This document shows, piece by piece, positions 53,287-62,260 of a stretch of 64,000 bases of DNA. The position numbers were made by a program, and so were the translations under genes. Where the stretch lies: assembly GCF_016839145.1 (NCBI RefSeq), contig NZ_CP069303.1:1922001-1986000 (forward strand), read 5' to 3'. Positions within the stretch are counted from its first letter, which is position 1. The number at the start of each line of letters is the position of its first letter. The notes below the pieces were generated by a model, which did not search any database, was not told the DNA's origin, and was given only the letters and a program-made list of their open reading frames with translations. The DNA comes from Shinella sp. PSBB067 (lineage in GTDB: Bacteria > Pseudomonadota > Alphaproteobacteria > Rhizobiales > Rhizobiaceae).

Positions 53287-54153
53287 ATGCCCCTGACGAC
53301 GACGGCGAAAAGACGGCTGGTGACGACGGCGCTGCTGGCGCCGGCCTCCCTCTGGCTGTTCGTCTTCCTGGTGCTGCCCTTCATCGCCATGGTGGTCTTC
53401 TCCGTGGGCGAGCGCGGACCTGCGGGCGGTTACCAGGCGGCCTTCACCTTTGCGCAATATGCCAACCTGCCGGCCCGTTCCGCCGCCTACTGGAACACGC
53501 TGATGCTGGCGCCGGTCGGCGCGTTCCTCTGCCTGCTGGTCGCCTATCCGACGGCCTATTACCTCGCCGTCAAGGCGAGCCCGCGCCACCGGCTGCTGCT
53601 GGTCTCGCTGGTCGTCGTGCCGTTCTGGACGAGCCTTCTGGTGCGCACCTATGCCTGGATGTACATTCTCGGCTCGCGCGGCATCCCGAACCTCCTCGAC
53701 ATGATCGGCATCGAGAACGTGCGCCTGCTCAACACGCCGGGCGCCGTGTTGCTCGGCATCGTCTACGGCTACCTGCCACTGATGATCATGCCGATCTATG
53801 TCAGCCTCGAAAAGCTCGACCGCCGGCTGCTGGAGGCTTCGGCCGATCTCGGCGCCAAGCCCGTCTCGACCTTCTTCTCCGTCACCCTGCCGCTCTCGCT
53901 GCCGGGCGTCATGACGGGCGTCGCGCTCGTCACCATCCTGCTGCTCGGCGAATATCTCATTCCGCAGCTTCTCGGCGGCGGCAAGGTCTTCTTCATCGGC
54001 AATGCGCTGGTCGACCTCTTCCTGCAATCGCGCAACTGGCCCTTCGGCTCGGCCATTGCCGTCACGCTGGTCGCCATCGTGGTCGTGGTGCTGATGGTCG
54101 CCATGCGCATCGCCTGGAAGATCTCCGGCACGAGACAGGTGGACCTCGTCTGA
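53287..54153 (+). CDS. Polyamine-type ABC permease (PotB-like)
   Basis: A 288-residue membrane subunit with about six helices and the EAA coupling loop LLEASADLGAKPVSTFFSVT (about 180-200). WTSLLVRTYAWMYILGSRG is characteristic of PotB/PotH. Its stop codon shares one base with the next permease's ATG (TGATG). Confidence 0.9.
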   Translation: MPLTTTAKRRLVTTALLAPASLWLFVFLVLPFIAMVVFSVGERGPAGGYQAAFTFAQYANLPARSAAYWNTLMLAPVGAFLCLLVAYPTAYYLAVKASPRHRLLLVSLVVVPFWTSLLVRTYAWMYILGSRGIPNLLDMIGIENVRLLNTPGAVLLGIVYGYLPLMIMPIYVSLEKLDRRLLEASADLGAKPVSTFFSVTLPLSLPGVMTGVALVTILLLGEYLIPQLLGGGKVFFIGNALVDLFLQSRNWPFGSAIAVTLVAIVVVVLMVAMRIAWKISGTRQVDLV

Positions 54154-54977
54154 TGCGCGCTCTGATAACCTCCGTCTATCTCTTCCTTTACGCGCCGATC
54201 GCGCTGGTCGTGCTGTTCTCTTTCAATGCGGGGCGCAATGCCAGCGAGTTCACCGGCTTCTCGACGCAATGGTACGGCAAGGCGCTCGCCAATCCGTTCC
54301 TCGTCGCCGCGTTGCAGAACAGCCTGATCATCGCGTTTACCAGCGCCACGCTCGCCGCCGTCTTCGGCACCATGGCCGCCCTCGGCCTGGAACGCCTCGG
54401 CGCGCGCACCCGCGCCCTCTTCGACGGCCTGCTCGCCGCCGCCATCGTCGTGCCGGGCGTCGTCATCGGCATCGCGACGCTGGTCGCGCTCGTCGCCGTC
54501 TTCGGCGTCGTCAACCCGGCCATCGCCTCGCTCTGGCCGGGTGAGAAACCGCCGCAGCTCGGCCTCGGCTACGGCTCGATCATCGCCGCGCACGGCCTCT
54601 TCACCATGGCGCTCGTGACGATGATCGTGAAGGCGCGCATCGCCACGCTCGGCCGCGACATCGTCGAGGCCTCAGCCGATCTCTACGCCACGCCCCTCAC
54701 CACCTTCCGCGATATCGTCCTGCCGCAGATCCTGCCCTCGGTGCTGGCCGGCTTCCTGCTCGCCTTCACCTTCTCCTTCGACGATTTCATCGTGGCCTTC
54801 TTCGTCGCCGGCTCCAAGACGACGCTGCCGATCTACGTCTTCGCCTCGATCCGCCGCGGCGTGACGCCGGAGGTCAACGCCATCGCAACGATGGTGCTGG
54901 TCGCCTCGCTCTTCCTCATCCTCGTCGCCCGCCTGCTCATGCGGGAAAAGAAAACGAAATCGCCTGCCGGAGAATAA
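54153..54977 (+). CDS. Polyamine-type ABC permease (PotC-like)
   Basis: A 274-residue membrane subunit with about six helices and the EAA loop IVEASADLYATPLTTFRDIV (about 168-190). FSFDDFIVAFFVAG near the C-terminus is the PotC/PotI signature. It is coupled to the PotB-like gene and followed 3 bases later by the dehydrogenase gene. Confidence 0.9.
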   Translation: MRALITSVYLFLYAPIALVVLFSFNAGRNASEFTGFSTQWYGKALANPFLVAALQNSLIIAFTSATLAAVFGTMAALGLERLGARTRALFDGLLAAAIVVPGVVIGIATLVALVAVFGVVNPAIASLWPGEKPPQLGLGYGSIIAAHGLFTMALVTMIVKARIATLGRDIVEASADLYATPLTTFRDIVLPQILPSVLAGFLLAFTFSFDDFIVAFFVAGSKTTLPIYVFASIRRGVTPEVNAIATMVLVASLFLILVARLLMREKKTKSPAGE

Positions 54978-54980
54978 CAG

Positions 54981-55742
54981 ATGATCCTGAAGAACCGCGT
55001 CGCCATCGTCACCGGGGCGGGCTCCGGCATCGGCCGGGCCGGCGCGTGCATCATGGCGCGCGAGGGCGCGACCGTCTGCGTCGCCGACCGCGACGAGACG
55101 CGGGCCGGCGAGACGGTCGATTTCATCCGCAGAGGGGGCGGCACGGCCGAGGCCGTCATCCTCGACGTCACCGACGACGTGGAGCTGAAGATGGCGATTG
55201 CCGGCGTGCTCTCGCGCCACGGCCGCATCGACATCCTGCACAACCATGCGGGCGCGCAGGTCGCCGGCGATCTCGAAAGCGTCCCGCTCGACGGGCTGGA
55301 TCTTTCCTGGAACCTCAACGTGCGCGCCCATCTCATGGCCGCCCGCCTCGTCATGCCGGCCATGAAAGCGCAGGGAAAAGGCGTCATCCTCAACACCTCC
55401 TCCTCGTCCGGCGTGCTCTACGACCGCGAGATGATCGCCTATACGACGACCAAGCACGCCGTCATCGCCATGACCAAGCAGATGGCCGGCGACTATGCCC
55501 GCCACGGCATCCGCGTCAACGCGCTCTGCCCCGGCTGGGTCGACACGCCCTTCAACGCCCCCTTCATCGACCAGATGGGCGGGCGCGGCGCCATCGAGGA
55601 CTATATAAGGGAAAAGGTGCCCATGGGCCGCTGGGCGAATGTCGAGGAGATCGCCGAACCGATCCTCTTCCTCGTCTCCGACCGGTCAAGCTACATGACC
55701 GGCCAGATTCTCGTGGTGGACGGCGGGGAGACCGTGGTCTAG
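54981..55742 (+). CDS. Short-chain dehydrogenase/reductase
   Basis: A 253-residue classical SDR with the NAD(P) motif TGAGSGIG (11-18), NHAG replacing the usual NNAG (88-91), and catalytic Ser near 141, Tyr154 and Lys158 (YTTTK). The C-terminal YMTGQILVVDGGE is standard. As last gene of the polyamine-type ABC operon it probably oxidises or reduces the imported compound. GGAGAATAACAG precedes the ATG. Confidence 0.9.
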   Translation: MILKNRVAIVTGAGSGIGRAGACIMAREGATVCVADRDETRAGETVDFIRRGGGTAEAVILDVTDDVELKMAIAGVLSRHGRIDILHNHAGAQVAGDLESVPLDGLDLSWNLNVRAHLMAARLVMPAMKAQGKGVILNTSSSSGVLYDREMIAYTTTKHAVIAMTKQMAGDYARHGIRVNALCPGWVDTPFNAPFIDQMGGRGAIEDYIREKVPMGRWANVEEIAEPILFLVSDRSSYMTGQILVVDGGETVV

Positions 55743-55751
55743 TTCCGCTTA

Positions 55752-55799
55752 GCGCAATTCCGGACGCAAAGCCACTTCACACTTTTGCTGGAATTGCTC
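55752..55799. repeat. Palindromic intergenic repeat, family 3 (copy 2)
   Basis: GCGCAATTCCGGACGCAAAG ... TTTTGCTGGAATTGCTC forms an imperfect stem-loop (GCAATTCC/GGAATTGC with GCAAA/TTTGC) and is the reverse-complement relative of 6069-6112. It lies between convergent genes and may terminate both. Confidence 0.7.
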
Positions 55800-56511
55800 A
55801 GACGGACCCCATCCCGCCCTGATAGACGACGATGCGCGCGTGATAGGGCACGCGCTTGTAGAGATCGAGCACATCCTGGTTGATGAGCCGCACGCAGCCC
55901 GAGGAGACGGCCTTGCCGATGGACTTCCATTCCGGCGAGCCGTGCAGGCGGTAGAGCGTGTCCTGCCCGTTCTGGAAGATATAGAGCGCGCGGGCGCCGA
56001 GCGGATTCTTGATGCCCGGGTCCATGCCGCCGTTCGCGACGGAATAGCGCGCAAGGCTCGGCTGGCGCCTGATCATGTCGTCCGGCACCTTCCAGCGCGG
56101 CCACGGCTGGCGCCACTGGATGACGCCCTCGCCTTCCCAGGCAAAGCCGTCGCGGCCGATGCCGACGCCGTAGCGCATCGCCGTGCCGCCGGGCTCGACG
56201 ACATAGAGGAAGCGCGCCGCCGTATCGACGACCACCGTGCCGGCCGGCTCGCCGGTCGGGTCCTTCACGCGCTGGCGGTAGTATCTCGGGTCGATTTCCT
56301 TGTAAGGGATCGCCGGGATGAGATGGCCGCCATCCTCGACGGCGGCGTAGCGCGCCGCCAGTTCCTCGTCCGTCGCCGGCACGATCGGATAGCTGACCTT
56401 CCGGGGGATCGGGGCATTCCTGACCGACGTCTCCGAGGTTGCGCATCCCGCAAGCGTCGCGGCAGCGCCCACGAAGAAGGCTCTTCGCGACATAAGACCG
56501 ATCTCAGACAT
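55798..56511 (-). CDS. L,D-transpeptidase (YkuD), Tat-type lipoprotein
   Basis: A 237-residue wall enzyme. The N-terminus carries SRRAFFVGAAATLAGC: a twin-arginine motif merged with a lipobox (C23). The YkuD domain spans about 90-237 with LHGSPEW and the catalytic motif SSGCVRLINQD (Cys206). It is shorter than the YkuD protein at 29932-31380 and has no peptidoglycan-binding domain. ATG 56511 was chosen over an in-frame TTG at 56532; ATG 56493 is also possible. Confidence 0.88.
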   Translation of the reverse strand: MSEIGLMSRRAFFVGAAATLAGCATSETSVRNAPIPRKVSYPIVPATDEELAARYAAVEDGGHLIPAIPYKEIDPRYYRQRVKDPTGEPAGTVVVDTAARFLYVVEPGGTAMRYGVGIGRDGFAWEGEGVIQWRQPWPRWKVPDDMIRRQPSLARYSVANGGMDPGIKNPLGARALYIFQNGQDTLYRLHGSPEWKSIGKAVSSGCVRLINQDVLDLYKRVPYHARIVVYQGGMGSV

Positions 56512-56664
56512 TCTCGACGTTAACTCCTGCAAGCCGAATATTCATGCAGGATGGCTTGCCAACGGGCCTGCCCGCTGGCAAGGCGCGGAGGGATCACATC
56601 TTCGGCACTGCACCATCTTCGCCGCACGCCGTTGCGCCGGCGACACGGCCGCGCCGATGGCCGC

Positions 56665-57690
56665 CTATGACGACTGCCCGGCGAGCCAGTTGTGCCAGTC
56701 GTTCTCGCTGCCGGCGAAGACGTTGAGGTCGATCTTGCCCGTCACGCCATGCGACAGGCCCGACCCGGAATACTGCCAGAACATCCAGCGGCGGTTCGGG
56801 TAGCGCTGCGAGGGATGCGCGGCGACCGAACGCAGCCAGAACGGATATTCGGTCAGTTCGCCGGAGAGATTGTCCGCATAGAAATCGGGCGCCGTGTAGA
56901 TGATCGGCCGCTTGCCGTAGTGCCGCTCCAGCATCTCGGCGAAGACGCGGATCTTCTCGACATATTTCGCGCGCGACAGGCGCTTCTTGCAGGCGGAGTC
57001 GCCATTGTATTCGGCATCGATGACCGGCGGAAGCGCGTCGGGGTCCTTCGGCACGTTGCGGATGAACCATTCGGCCTGCGAACTGGCGACGCGGCACCAG
57101 TAGAAGAAGTGGTAGGCGCCGCGGCGGATGCCGGCCTCCTTGGCCAGGCGCCAGTTCTTCTGGAACATCGGGTCGAGGTGGTCGCCGCCGTCGGTCGCCT
57201 TGATGAAGGCGAAGTTGGCGCCCTGCGTGCGCAGCTTCATCCAGTCGATGTCGCCCTGCCAGCGCGAAACGTCCACGCCATGCACCTGGTAGTGCTTCGG
57301 CGCGCGCTTGCCGAAATTGATGGGATGGGCATCGCGGAACTGCTGGCTGTAGACGCGCGACCGCTTGCCGAGGCGCAGCGTCGGCATCTCGGCCGTCGCC
57401 GCCGAGCCGGACGGGCGTTCGGCCGGAACGGCGCCCTGCTTCGTCACCGTCTCGAAGACGTGATTGTCCGGCACCGGACCCGCCCAGGCGAGCATTTCCT
57501 GCGCGCCGTCCGCCTTCACCTTGCTCTGGCCGACCGCGACTTCCGGCACCGGCCCGCCGCCCTTGGCGACGGAACTCGTCGTCTCGCGCGACGGCTTGAC
57601 GGCCAACACCGTTTCCGGGGTCACACTCGACGCACAGCCGGCCAGGGAGGCGCAGCCGAGGAGGATCGCTGTCAGGACCGAAAGACGCAT
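56665..57690 (-). CDS. GH25 lysozyme-like lipoprotein (second copy)
   Basis: A 341-residue glycoside hydrolase family 25 protein with lipobox LAGC (C19). About 120 residues of linker precede the catalytic domain, which begins VHGVDVSRWQGDIDW near 140 and has DAEY as catalytic pair and FWQYSGSG near the end. It is about half identical by eye to the GH25 domain at 14556-15335 but has a longer linker. ATG 57690 gives a proper lipoprotein signal. Confidence 0.88.
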   Translation of the reverse strand: MRLSVLTAILLGCASLAGCASSVTPETVLAVKPSRETTSSVAKGGGPVPEVAVGQSKVKADGAQEMLAWAGPVPDNHVFETVTKQGAVPAERPSGSAATAEMPTLRLGKRSRVYSQQFRDAHPINFGKRAPKHYQVHGVDVSRWQGDIDWMKLRTQGANFAFIKATDGGDHLDPMFQKNWRLAKEAGIRRGAYHFFYWCRVASSQAEWFIRNVPKDPDALPPVIDAEYNGDSACKKRLSRAKYVEKIRVFAEMLERHYGKRPIIYTAPDFYADNLSGELTEYPFWLRSVAAHPSQRYPNRRWMFWQYSGSGLSHGVTGKIDLNVFAGSENDWHNWLAGQSS

Positions 57691-57861
57691 AGGCACTCGC
57701 ACGCAAAACAAACCGAAGCCCCGTCCACGCGGACGGAATTGCTAACGGAAGATTACCGCGAAATGTTAAATGCAACGTTTACGGCCAACAGTGACATTTC
57801 AATCACTTAGATCGGAAACCTCGCACCGTTCCTGACAATTGCCATTAACGAATGCCGCCCT

Positions 57862-59520
57862 TCACGCCTTTATATGCCCGATGCCCTTCTTCCCGATCTC
57901 GTCGAAGGACTCCTCATAACCCGCATCCGCATAGCGGATGACGCCGAGCGAGGTGTCGTTGGTGAGCGCGTGTTCCAGCCGCTCCGCGCCGTCGGCCGTG
58001 CCGTCGGCGACGAGCGTGACGCCGCAGCTCGTCATGTAACCCGCATAGCCGCCGCCGCCGGAATGGACGACGACGAGATCGGCCATCGAGGAGCAGAGCA
58101 GCATCGCGTCGAGCAGCGGCCAGTCGGCAATGGCATCCGAACCGTCCTTCATGCGCTCCGTCATGATATTGGGATGCGCCATGGCGCCGGCATCGAGATG
58201 GTCGCGCGAAAAGGCGACCGGCCCTTTCAGTTCACCCGCCGCCACCAGCCGGTTGACGGCGAGCGCCAGCTCCGTGCGCTCGCCATGGCCGAGCCAGGCG
58301 ATGCGCGCCGGCAGCCCCTCGAAGGGAATGTTCTCGCGCGCAAGGCGGATCCAGTTGGTGACGATGCTGTTGTCGGGGAACATCTCCAGCACAAGGTCGT
58401 CGATGCGGGCGATGTCGCTCTCCTCGCCTGACAGCGCCATCCAGCGGAACGGCCCGATGGCCCGCGCAAAGAGCGGCCGCAGATAGGCTTCCGTGAAGAT
58501 CGGAATGTCGAAGGCATCGGCAACGCCTCCCTCCCGCGCCTGCGTGCGGATGAGGTTGCCGTTGTCGAAGACCTCGGAGCCTCGTTTCTGGAACTCCAGC
58601 ATCGCCGAGACATGCTCGACGATGGAGGCGCGGCTCGCCGCCATGAGCTGGCCCTGCCCGTCCTCGCGCAGGTCCTTCACCTGCTCCAGGCTCATGCCCT
58701 TCGGCACATAGCCATAGACGAGATCGTGCGCCGAGGTCTGGTCGGTGACGATGTCGGGCACGATGCCGCGCCGGGCGATCTCGGGATAGATTTCCGCCGC
58801 GTTGCCGACGAGGCCGATGGACGTCGCCCGCTTCTCCTTGACGGCCGTGTCGATCATCGCGAGCGCGGTGTCGATATCCGGCGCGACATGCTCCAGATAG
58901 CCGACCGCCTTGCGCTTGGCGGCCCGCTCCGGGTCGATGTCGACGCACAGGATCGCCGCGCCCGCCATGCGGCCGGCGAGCGGCTGCGCGCCGCCCATGC
59001 CGCCGAGGCCGGCGGTCAGGATGAAGCGCCCGGCAAGGCTGCCGCCGAAGCGCTTTTCCGCGATGCGCATGAAGATTTCATAGGTGCCCTGGATGACGCC
59101 CTGGCTGCCGATATACTGCCAGGCGCCCGCGGTCAGGCCGCCCCAGCAGATCAGCCCCTTGCGCTGCAGCTCGTAGAACACCTCCGCCTTCGCCCACTGC
59201 CCGACGATGTTGCAGTTCGCCATGATGACGAGCGGCGCCTTCGCATGGGTCCTGAGCAGGCCAACAGGCTTGCCGGACTGGATGACCAGCGTCTGGTCCT
59301 CCTCCATCTCGCTCAGCGCCTTGACGATGGCCTTGTGCGCCGCCCAGTTGCGCGCCGCCTTGCCGAGCGCGGCATAGACGATCAGGTTGTCCGGATCCTC
59401 GCCGACCGCCAGCACGTTTTCCAGAAGCCGCAGCAGCGCCTCCTGCCGCCAGCCCCTGGCGCGCAGCACGTTGCCGCTCGGGATAGGGTAATTCGGATGG
59501 CGCGGATTGGGTTTGGGCAT
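57862..59520 (-). CDS. Urocanase-family hydratase, candidate thiourocanate hydratase
   Basis: A 552-residue NAD+-dependent hydratase of the urocanase family. Conserved parts are QSGKPVGLLRTHAKAP (81-96), YIGSQGVIQGTYE (136-148) and the NAD site TAGLGGMGGAQPLAG (169-183). Two catalytic segments differ from HutU: RICW(V/L)G, which carries the active-site Cys (Cys410 in P. putida), reads RIAWLG (A408), and the HHGGGVGMG region reads HSGGGGYAGY (486-495). With a DUF917 desulfurase, hydantoinase and carbamoylase upstream in the same operon, thiourocanate is a better guess than urocanate as substrate. ATG 59520 follows AGAGGGACAAGCC. Confidence 0.82.
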   Translation of the reverse strand: MPKPNPRHPNYPIPSGNVLRARGWRQEALLRLLENVLAVGEDPDNLIVYAALGKAARNWAAHKAIVKALSEMEEDQTLVIQSGKPVGLLRTHAKAPLVIMANCNIVGQWAKAEVFYELQRKGLICWGGLTAGAWQYIGSQGVIQGTYEIFMRIAEKRFGGSLAGRFILTAGLGGMGGAQPLAGRMAGAAILCVDIDPERAAKRKAVGYLEHVAPDIDTALAMIDTAVKEKRATSIGLVGNAAEIYPEIARRGIVPDIVTDQTSAHDLVYGYVPKGMSLEQVKDLREDGQGQLMAASRASIVEHVSAMLEFQKRGSEVFDNGNLIRTQAREGGVADAFDIPIFTEAYLRPLFARAIGPFRWMALSGEESDIARIDDLVLEMFPDNSIVTNWIRLARENIPFEGLPARIAWLGHGERTELALAVNRLVAAGELKGPVAFSRDHLDAGAMAHPNIMTERMKDGSDAIADWPLLDAMLLCSSMADLVVVHSGGGGYAGYMTSCGVTLVADGTADGAERLEHALTNDTSLGVIRYADAGYEESFDEIGKKGIGHIKA

Positions 59521-59548
59521 GGCTTGTCCCTCTTGCGAATATGTCGTG

Positions 59549-59878
59549 TTACTTCGGCGGCAGCGTATCGACGAAGGCGATCGCCTCGCCAATCAGGCGG
59601 CGACGCAGGACCTCGTCCGAGCAGGCTTCGGGAGAGGCGCGAACCCAGCCCTCCATGGCCCGCTGCCCCATCCTCACGGGTCCGACGCCATCGATGGCGA
59701 GCGCAAAGGCATCATTGCCCTTGCCGAGGCGAACCATTAGGCCCTGCCTGCTTGCACCGCAAAGAAGGTGGCCGTCGAGCAGCCAGGCAAGCCCGCCGAA
59801 CATCGGCTTTTCCGAGAGCCCGGCGCGCAAGCCGAGATCGGCGCGGACGATGTCCTCCAGTTCCCTGTCCCGCGCCAT
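59549..59878 (-). CDS. TfoX N-terminal-domain protein inside the lyase/hydratase operon
   Basis: A 109-residue protein consisting only of a TfoX/Sxy N-terminal domain: KPMFGGLAWLLDGHLLCGAS and GLMVRLGKGNDAFAL are the family landmarks. TfoX in gamma-proteobacteria regulates competence, but single-domain relatives are mostly of unknown function. It is 13 bases downstream of the DUF917 gene and 28 bases upstream of the urocanase-like gene, so it is part of the operon. The second of two adjacent ATGs (59878) has better ribosome-site spacing. Confidence 0.8.
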   Translation of the reverse strand: MARDRELEDIVRADLGLRAGLSEKPMFGGLAWLLDGHLLCGASRQGLMVRLGKGNDAFALAIDGVGPVRMGQRAMEGWVRASPEACSDEVLRRRLIGEAIAFVDTLPPK

Positions 59879-59891
59879 CATCCGCCTCCGG

Positions 59892-60983
59892 TCACTTGGC
59901 CAGGGCGTAGCGGGCGAGCTCGATCCCCATCGCCTTCTCCACCGAGGGGTAGACGGTCGGGTCGAGGACGCTGGAGGCGAGCGGAATGATCGTCTTCGGC
60001 ACATGCAGCACGAAGACCTTCATGCCGACTTCGAGCTGGCCGACGCTGAGCGGCTCGCCCTCGGGCGAGAGCGTGGTGATCACATCGGGGAAGGTGGCAA
60101 GGCGCTTGCCCCCGGCAGACTCCACCGCCATGTACTCGTTCATCACATGCAGCACCGAAGCGCTGTCGCCCGTGCCGAGCGTCACGGTGCCGATGTCGAA
60201 GGCTTCCTTCGTGTAGACCACGGACTTGTCGGTGATCGTGCCCTCGGAAAGGATCGCGCCGCCCGTCGTCTTCACGATGGCGTCGATGACCGCCGAACCG
60301 CCCTTGGCTTCCGCCGCGATGATCGCCTCGCCGAGATCAAGCGCCAGCGAGATGCCGCCGAGTGCCGCGTTCTTGCGCACGTAGGAGGCGCGCAGCGGAT
60401 TGCGGCAGGATGCGATGAAGCCGCCGGACATGTCGGACGCCGTGCGCAGGATGGGCGAGACCTTCGCCGTCGCGCCCCGCACGACAAGCTCGATATAGCG
60501 GTTCTCCTCGCGGTTCCCGCCGACGGCCGTCTGGATCATCTCGTCGGGCGAACCGGCCATGCCGATGGAGCCCATATCGCCGGTCGGATGCGCGCGCATG
60601 TCGCCGACGGCATCCAGCACCTTCGTGCCGAGGATGGCCGAAGGCAGCCAGCCGTTCAGCGTCGAGGACCTGCCGTTCTGTCCCACCATCAGCGCCGCGA
60701 CCGTCTCGCCCAGCGCCTCCTGCAGGAGCTGCACCGCCTTCACATAGTCGACGCCGCGCATTTCCCAGGGCGTCGTCGAGGCCGGCGCGCCGATGGCCGC
60801 CGCCGTCGCCACCCAGTCGTCGTCGCAGAGCTCGTCGATGGACACCAGTTCCGGCTTGCCGATCGAGACCGCCGCATGGCCCAGCATGCGCCCGTGATCG
60901 GCCCAGCCGCCGCCGCCGGCGGCATAGACGGAGCCGCCCTTGACCGCCGCCTCGACGTCTTTTTCCTTTAAAATCCGGCCCAT
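59892..60983 (-). CDS. DUF917 (S-methyl-thiohydantoin desulfurase family) protein
   Basis: A 363-residue cytosolic protein of the DUF917 family. The N-terminal GGSVYAAGGGGWADHGRML and ELVSIDELCDDDWVATAAAIGAP are typical, and ILSEGTITDK and the VLHVMNEYMAVE segment lie in the C-terminal domain. The family is associated with removal of sulfur from thiohydantoin rings. Here the probable reaction is hydrolysis of 3-(5-oxo-2-thioxoimidazolidin-4-yl)propionate to hydantoin-5-propionate and H2S. The ATG shares one base with the upstream stop (TGATG). Confidence 0.82.
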   Translation of the reverse strand: MGRILKEKDVEAAVKGGSVYAAGGGGWADHGRMLGHAAVSIGKPELVSIDELCDDDWVATAAAIGAPASTTPWEMRGVDYVKAVQLLQEALGETVAALMVGQNGRSSTLNGWLPSAILGTKVLDAVGDMRAHPTGDMGSIGMAGSPDEMIQTAVGGNREENRYIELVVRGATAKVSPILRTASDMSGGFIASCRNPLRASYVRKNAALGGISLALDLGEAIIAAEAKGGSAVIDAIVKTTGGAILSEGTITDKSVVYTKEAFDIGTVTLGTGDSASVLHVMNEYMAVESAGGKRLATFPDVITTLSPEGEPLSVGQLEVGMKVFVLHVPKTIIPLASSVLDPTVYPSVEKAMGIELARYALAK

Positions 60984-62260
60984 CACACGCTCTCCTGAAT
61001 CACGTCCTGAAGTTTCTCGTCGAGTTGAATCACCGCGTTAAGAAGCACCGCCGCACCGAGCGCGATGTCGTCCGTTTCCGCGAATTCCTCCGGCGCATGG
61101 CTGCGCCCGCCAAGGCACGGCACGAAGATCATCGCCGCCCGCGTCACCTTCGCCATGAAGGCCGTGTCGTGCCCCGCGCCGGACGCCATGCGCCGATGGC
61201 TCGCCCCCGCCGCGACGCAGGCCGCGTCGAGAACGTCGAGCACCAGCGGATCGCCCGGCGTCGGCATGTTGTCCGAGATACGGCGCGGCGGCCCGATGAC
61301 GGTTCCCGTCTCGCGCGCGACGTTCGCTGCAAGCTGCTCGACGGAAGCCGCGAAGACCTCCATCGTCGTGCGCTCCTCCGCCCGCGCGTCGATCAGCAGC
61401 CGCACCCGCGACGGCACGACATTGGCCGCATTCGGCTCGATGGCGAATTCCCCAACCGTGGCCGTGAAATGCCCCGGCCCGGCCGCCAGCGACGTCGCCA
61501 GTGCTTCCACGCCCGTCACCAGACGCGCGGCGGCGGCGAGCGCATCGGCACGGCGGCCCATCGGCGTCGTGCCTGCATGGTCCGCCCGGCCCTCGACGAC
61601 GATCTCGATGCGTGTGATCCCGGCAATCGCCGTCACCACGCCGATGTCGAGCCTTTCGGTCTCCAGCACCGGCCCCTGTTCGATATGCAGTTCGAGGAAA
61701 GCCGCGATGTCCCTTCGTGCTTCTGCGGCAATGCGCGCCGGATCGCCGCCGGCATTGCGAATGCCCGCTTCCAGCGTCAGCCCGTCGCTCTGCCGCGACA
61801 GCCAGTCCTCCGGCAGCACGCCCGCCATGCCACGGCTGCCGATGCAGGAGACGCCGAAGATCGAGACCTCCTCGGCCAGGAAATCCACCACCTCCAGATC
61901 GTGGTCGAGCGCAATGCCCCGATCGGCCAGCGCCCGCGCCACCTCCAGCGCCACCGCGACGCCCGCGATGCCGTCATAGCGCCCGCCATCCGGCACCGTG
62001 TCGGAATGCGAGCCGAGCATGATCGTGCCGAGACCGGGCTTTTTGCCTGCCCGCCGCGCAACGAGGTTGCCCGCCGCATCGATGCGCGTCTCAAGACCTG
62101 CGGCCTTGAACTTCTTTTCGAGAAACGCCCGCCCCGCCGGGAAAAGGGCGGAGAAAGCCCGCCGCGTATAGGGCCGGTCTGGTTCGGTGATCAGGGCAAG
62201 CCCGTCGATCACATCCGCGATGCGGGCGGGATCGACCGGCAGGTTGGACGCGCGGGCCAT
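60983..62260 (-). CDS. M20-family N-carbamoyl-amino-acid hydrolase (allantoate amidohydrolase-like)
   Basis: A 425-residue di-zinc amidohydrolase. Metal-binding motifs are GSHSDTVPDGGRYDG (His and Asp), FLAEEVSIFG (Glu pair), LHIEQGPVLE (His) and the C-terminal GGRSHAPEE; RADHAGTTPM lies in the dimerisation lid. The family removes the carbamoyl group as CO2 and NH3. In this operon the likely substrate is N-carbamoyl-L-glutamate, giving L-glutamate. ATG 62260 overlaps the hydantoinase stop by one base. An in-frame extension to 62386 lies inside the upstream gene. Confidence 0.87.
   Translation of the reverse strand: MARASNLPVDPARIADVIDGLALITEPDRPYTRRAFSALFPAGRAFLEKKFKAAGLETRIDAAGNLVARRAGKKPGLGTIMLGSHSDTVPDGGRYDGIAGVAVALEVARALADRGIALDHDLEVVDFLAEEVSIFGVSCIGSRGMAGVLPEDWLSRQSDGLTLEAGIRNAGGDPARIAAEARRDIAAFLELHIEQGPVLETERLDIGVVTAIAGITRIEIVVEGRADHAGTTPMGRRADALAAAARLVTGVEALATSLAAGPGHFTATVGEFAIEPNAANVVPSRVRLLIDARAEERTTMEVFAASVEQLAANVARETGTVIGPPRRISDNMPTPGDPLVLDVLDAACVAAGASHRRMASGAGHDTAFMAKVTRAAMIFVPCLGGRSHAPEEFAETDDIALGAAVLLNAVIQLDEKLQDVIQESV

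Noticed and set aside
57862-59520. Straight call of HutU (urocanate hydratase)
   Set aside because: The family is right, but two active-site segments differ and the operon has a desulfurase, hydantoinase and carbamoylase in place of HutI and HutG, so a thiourocanate or similar substrate is more likely.
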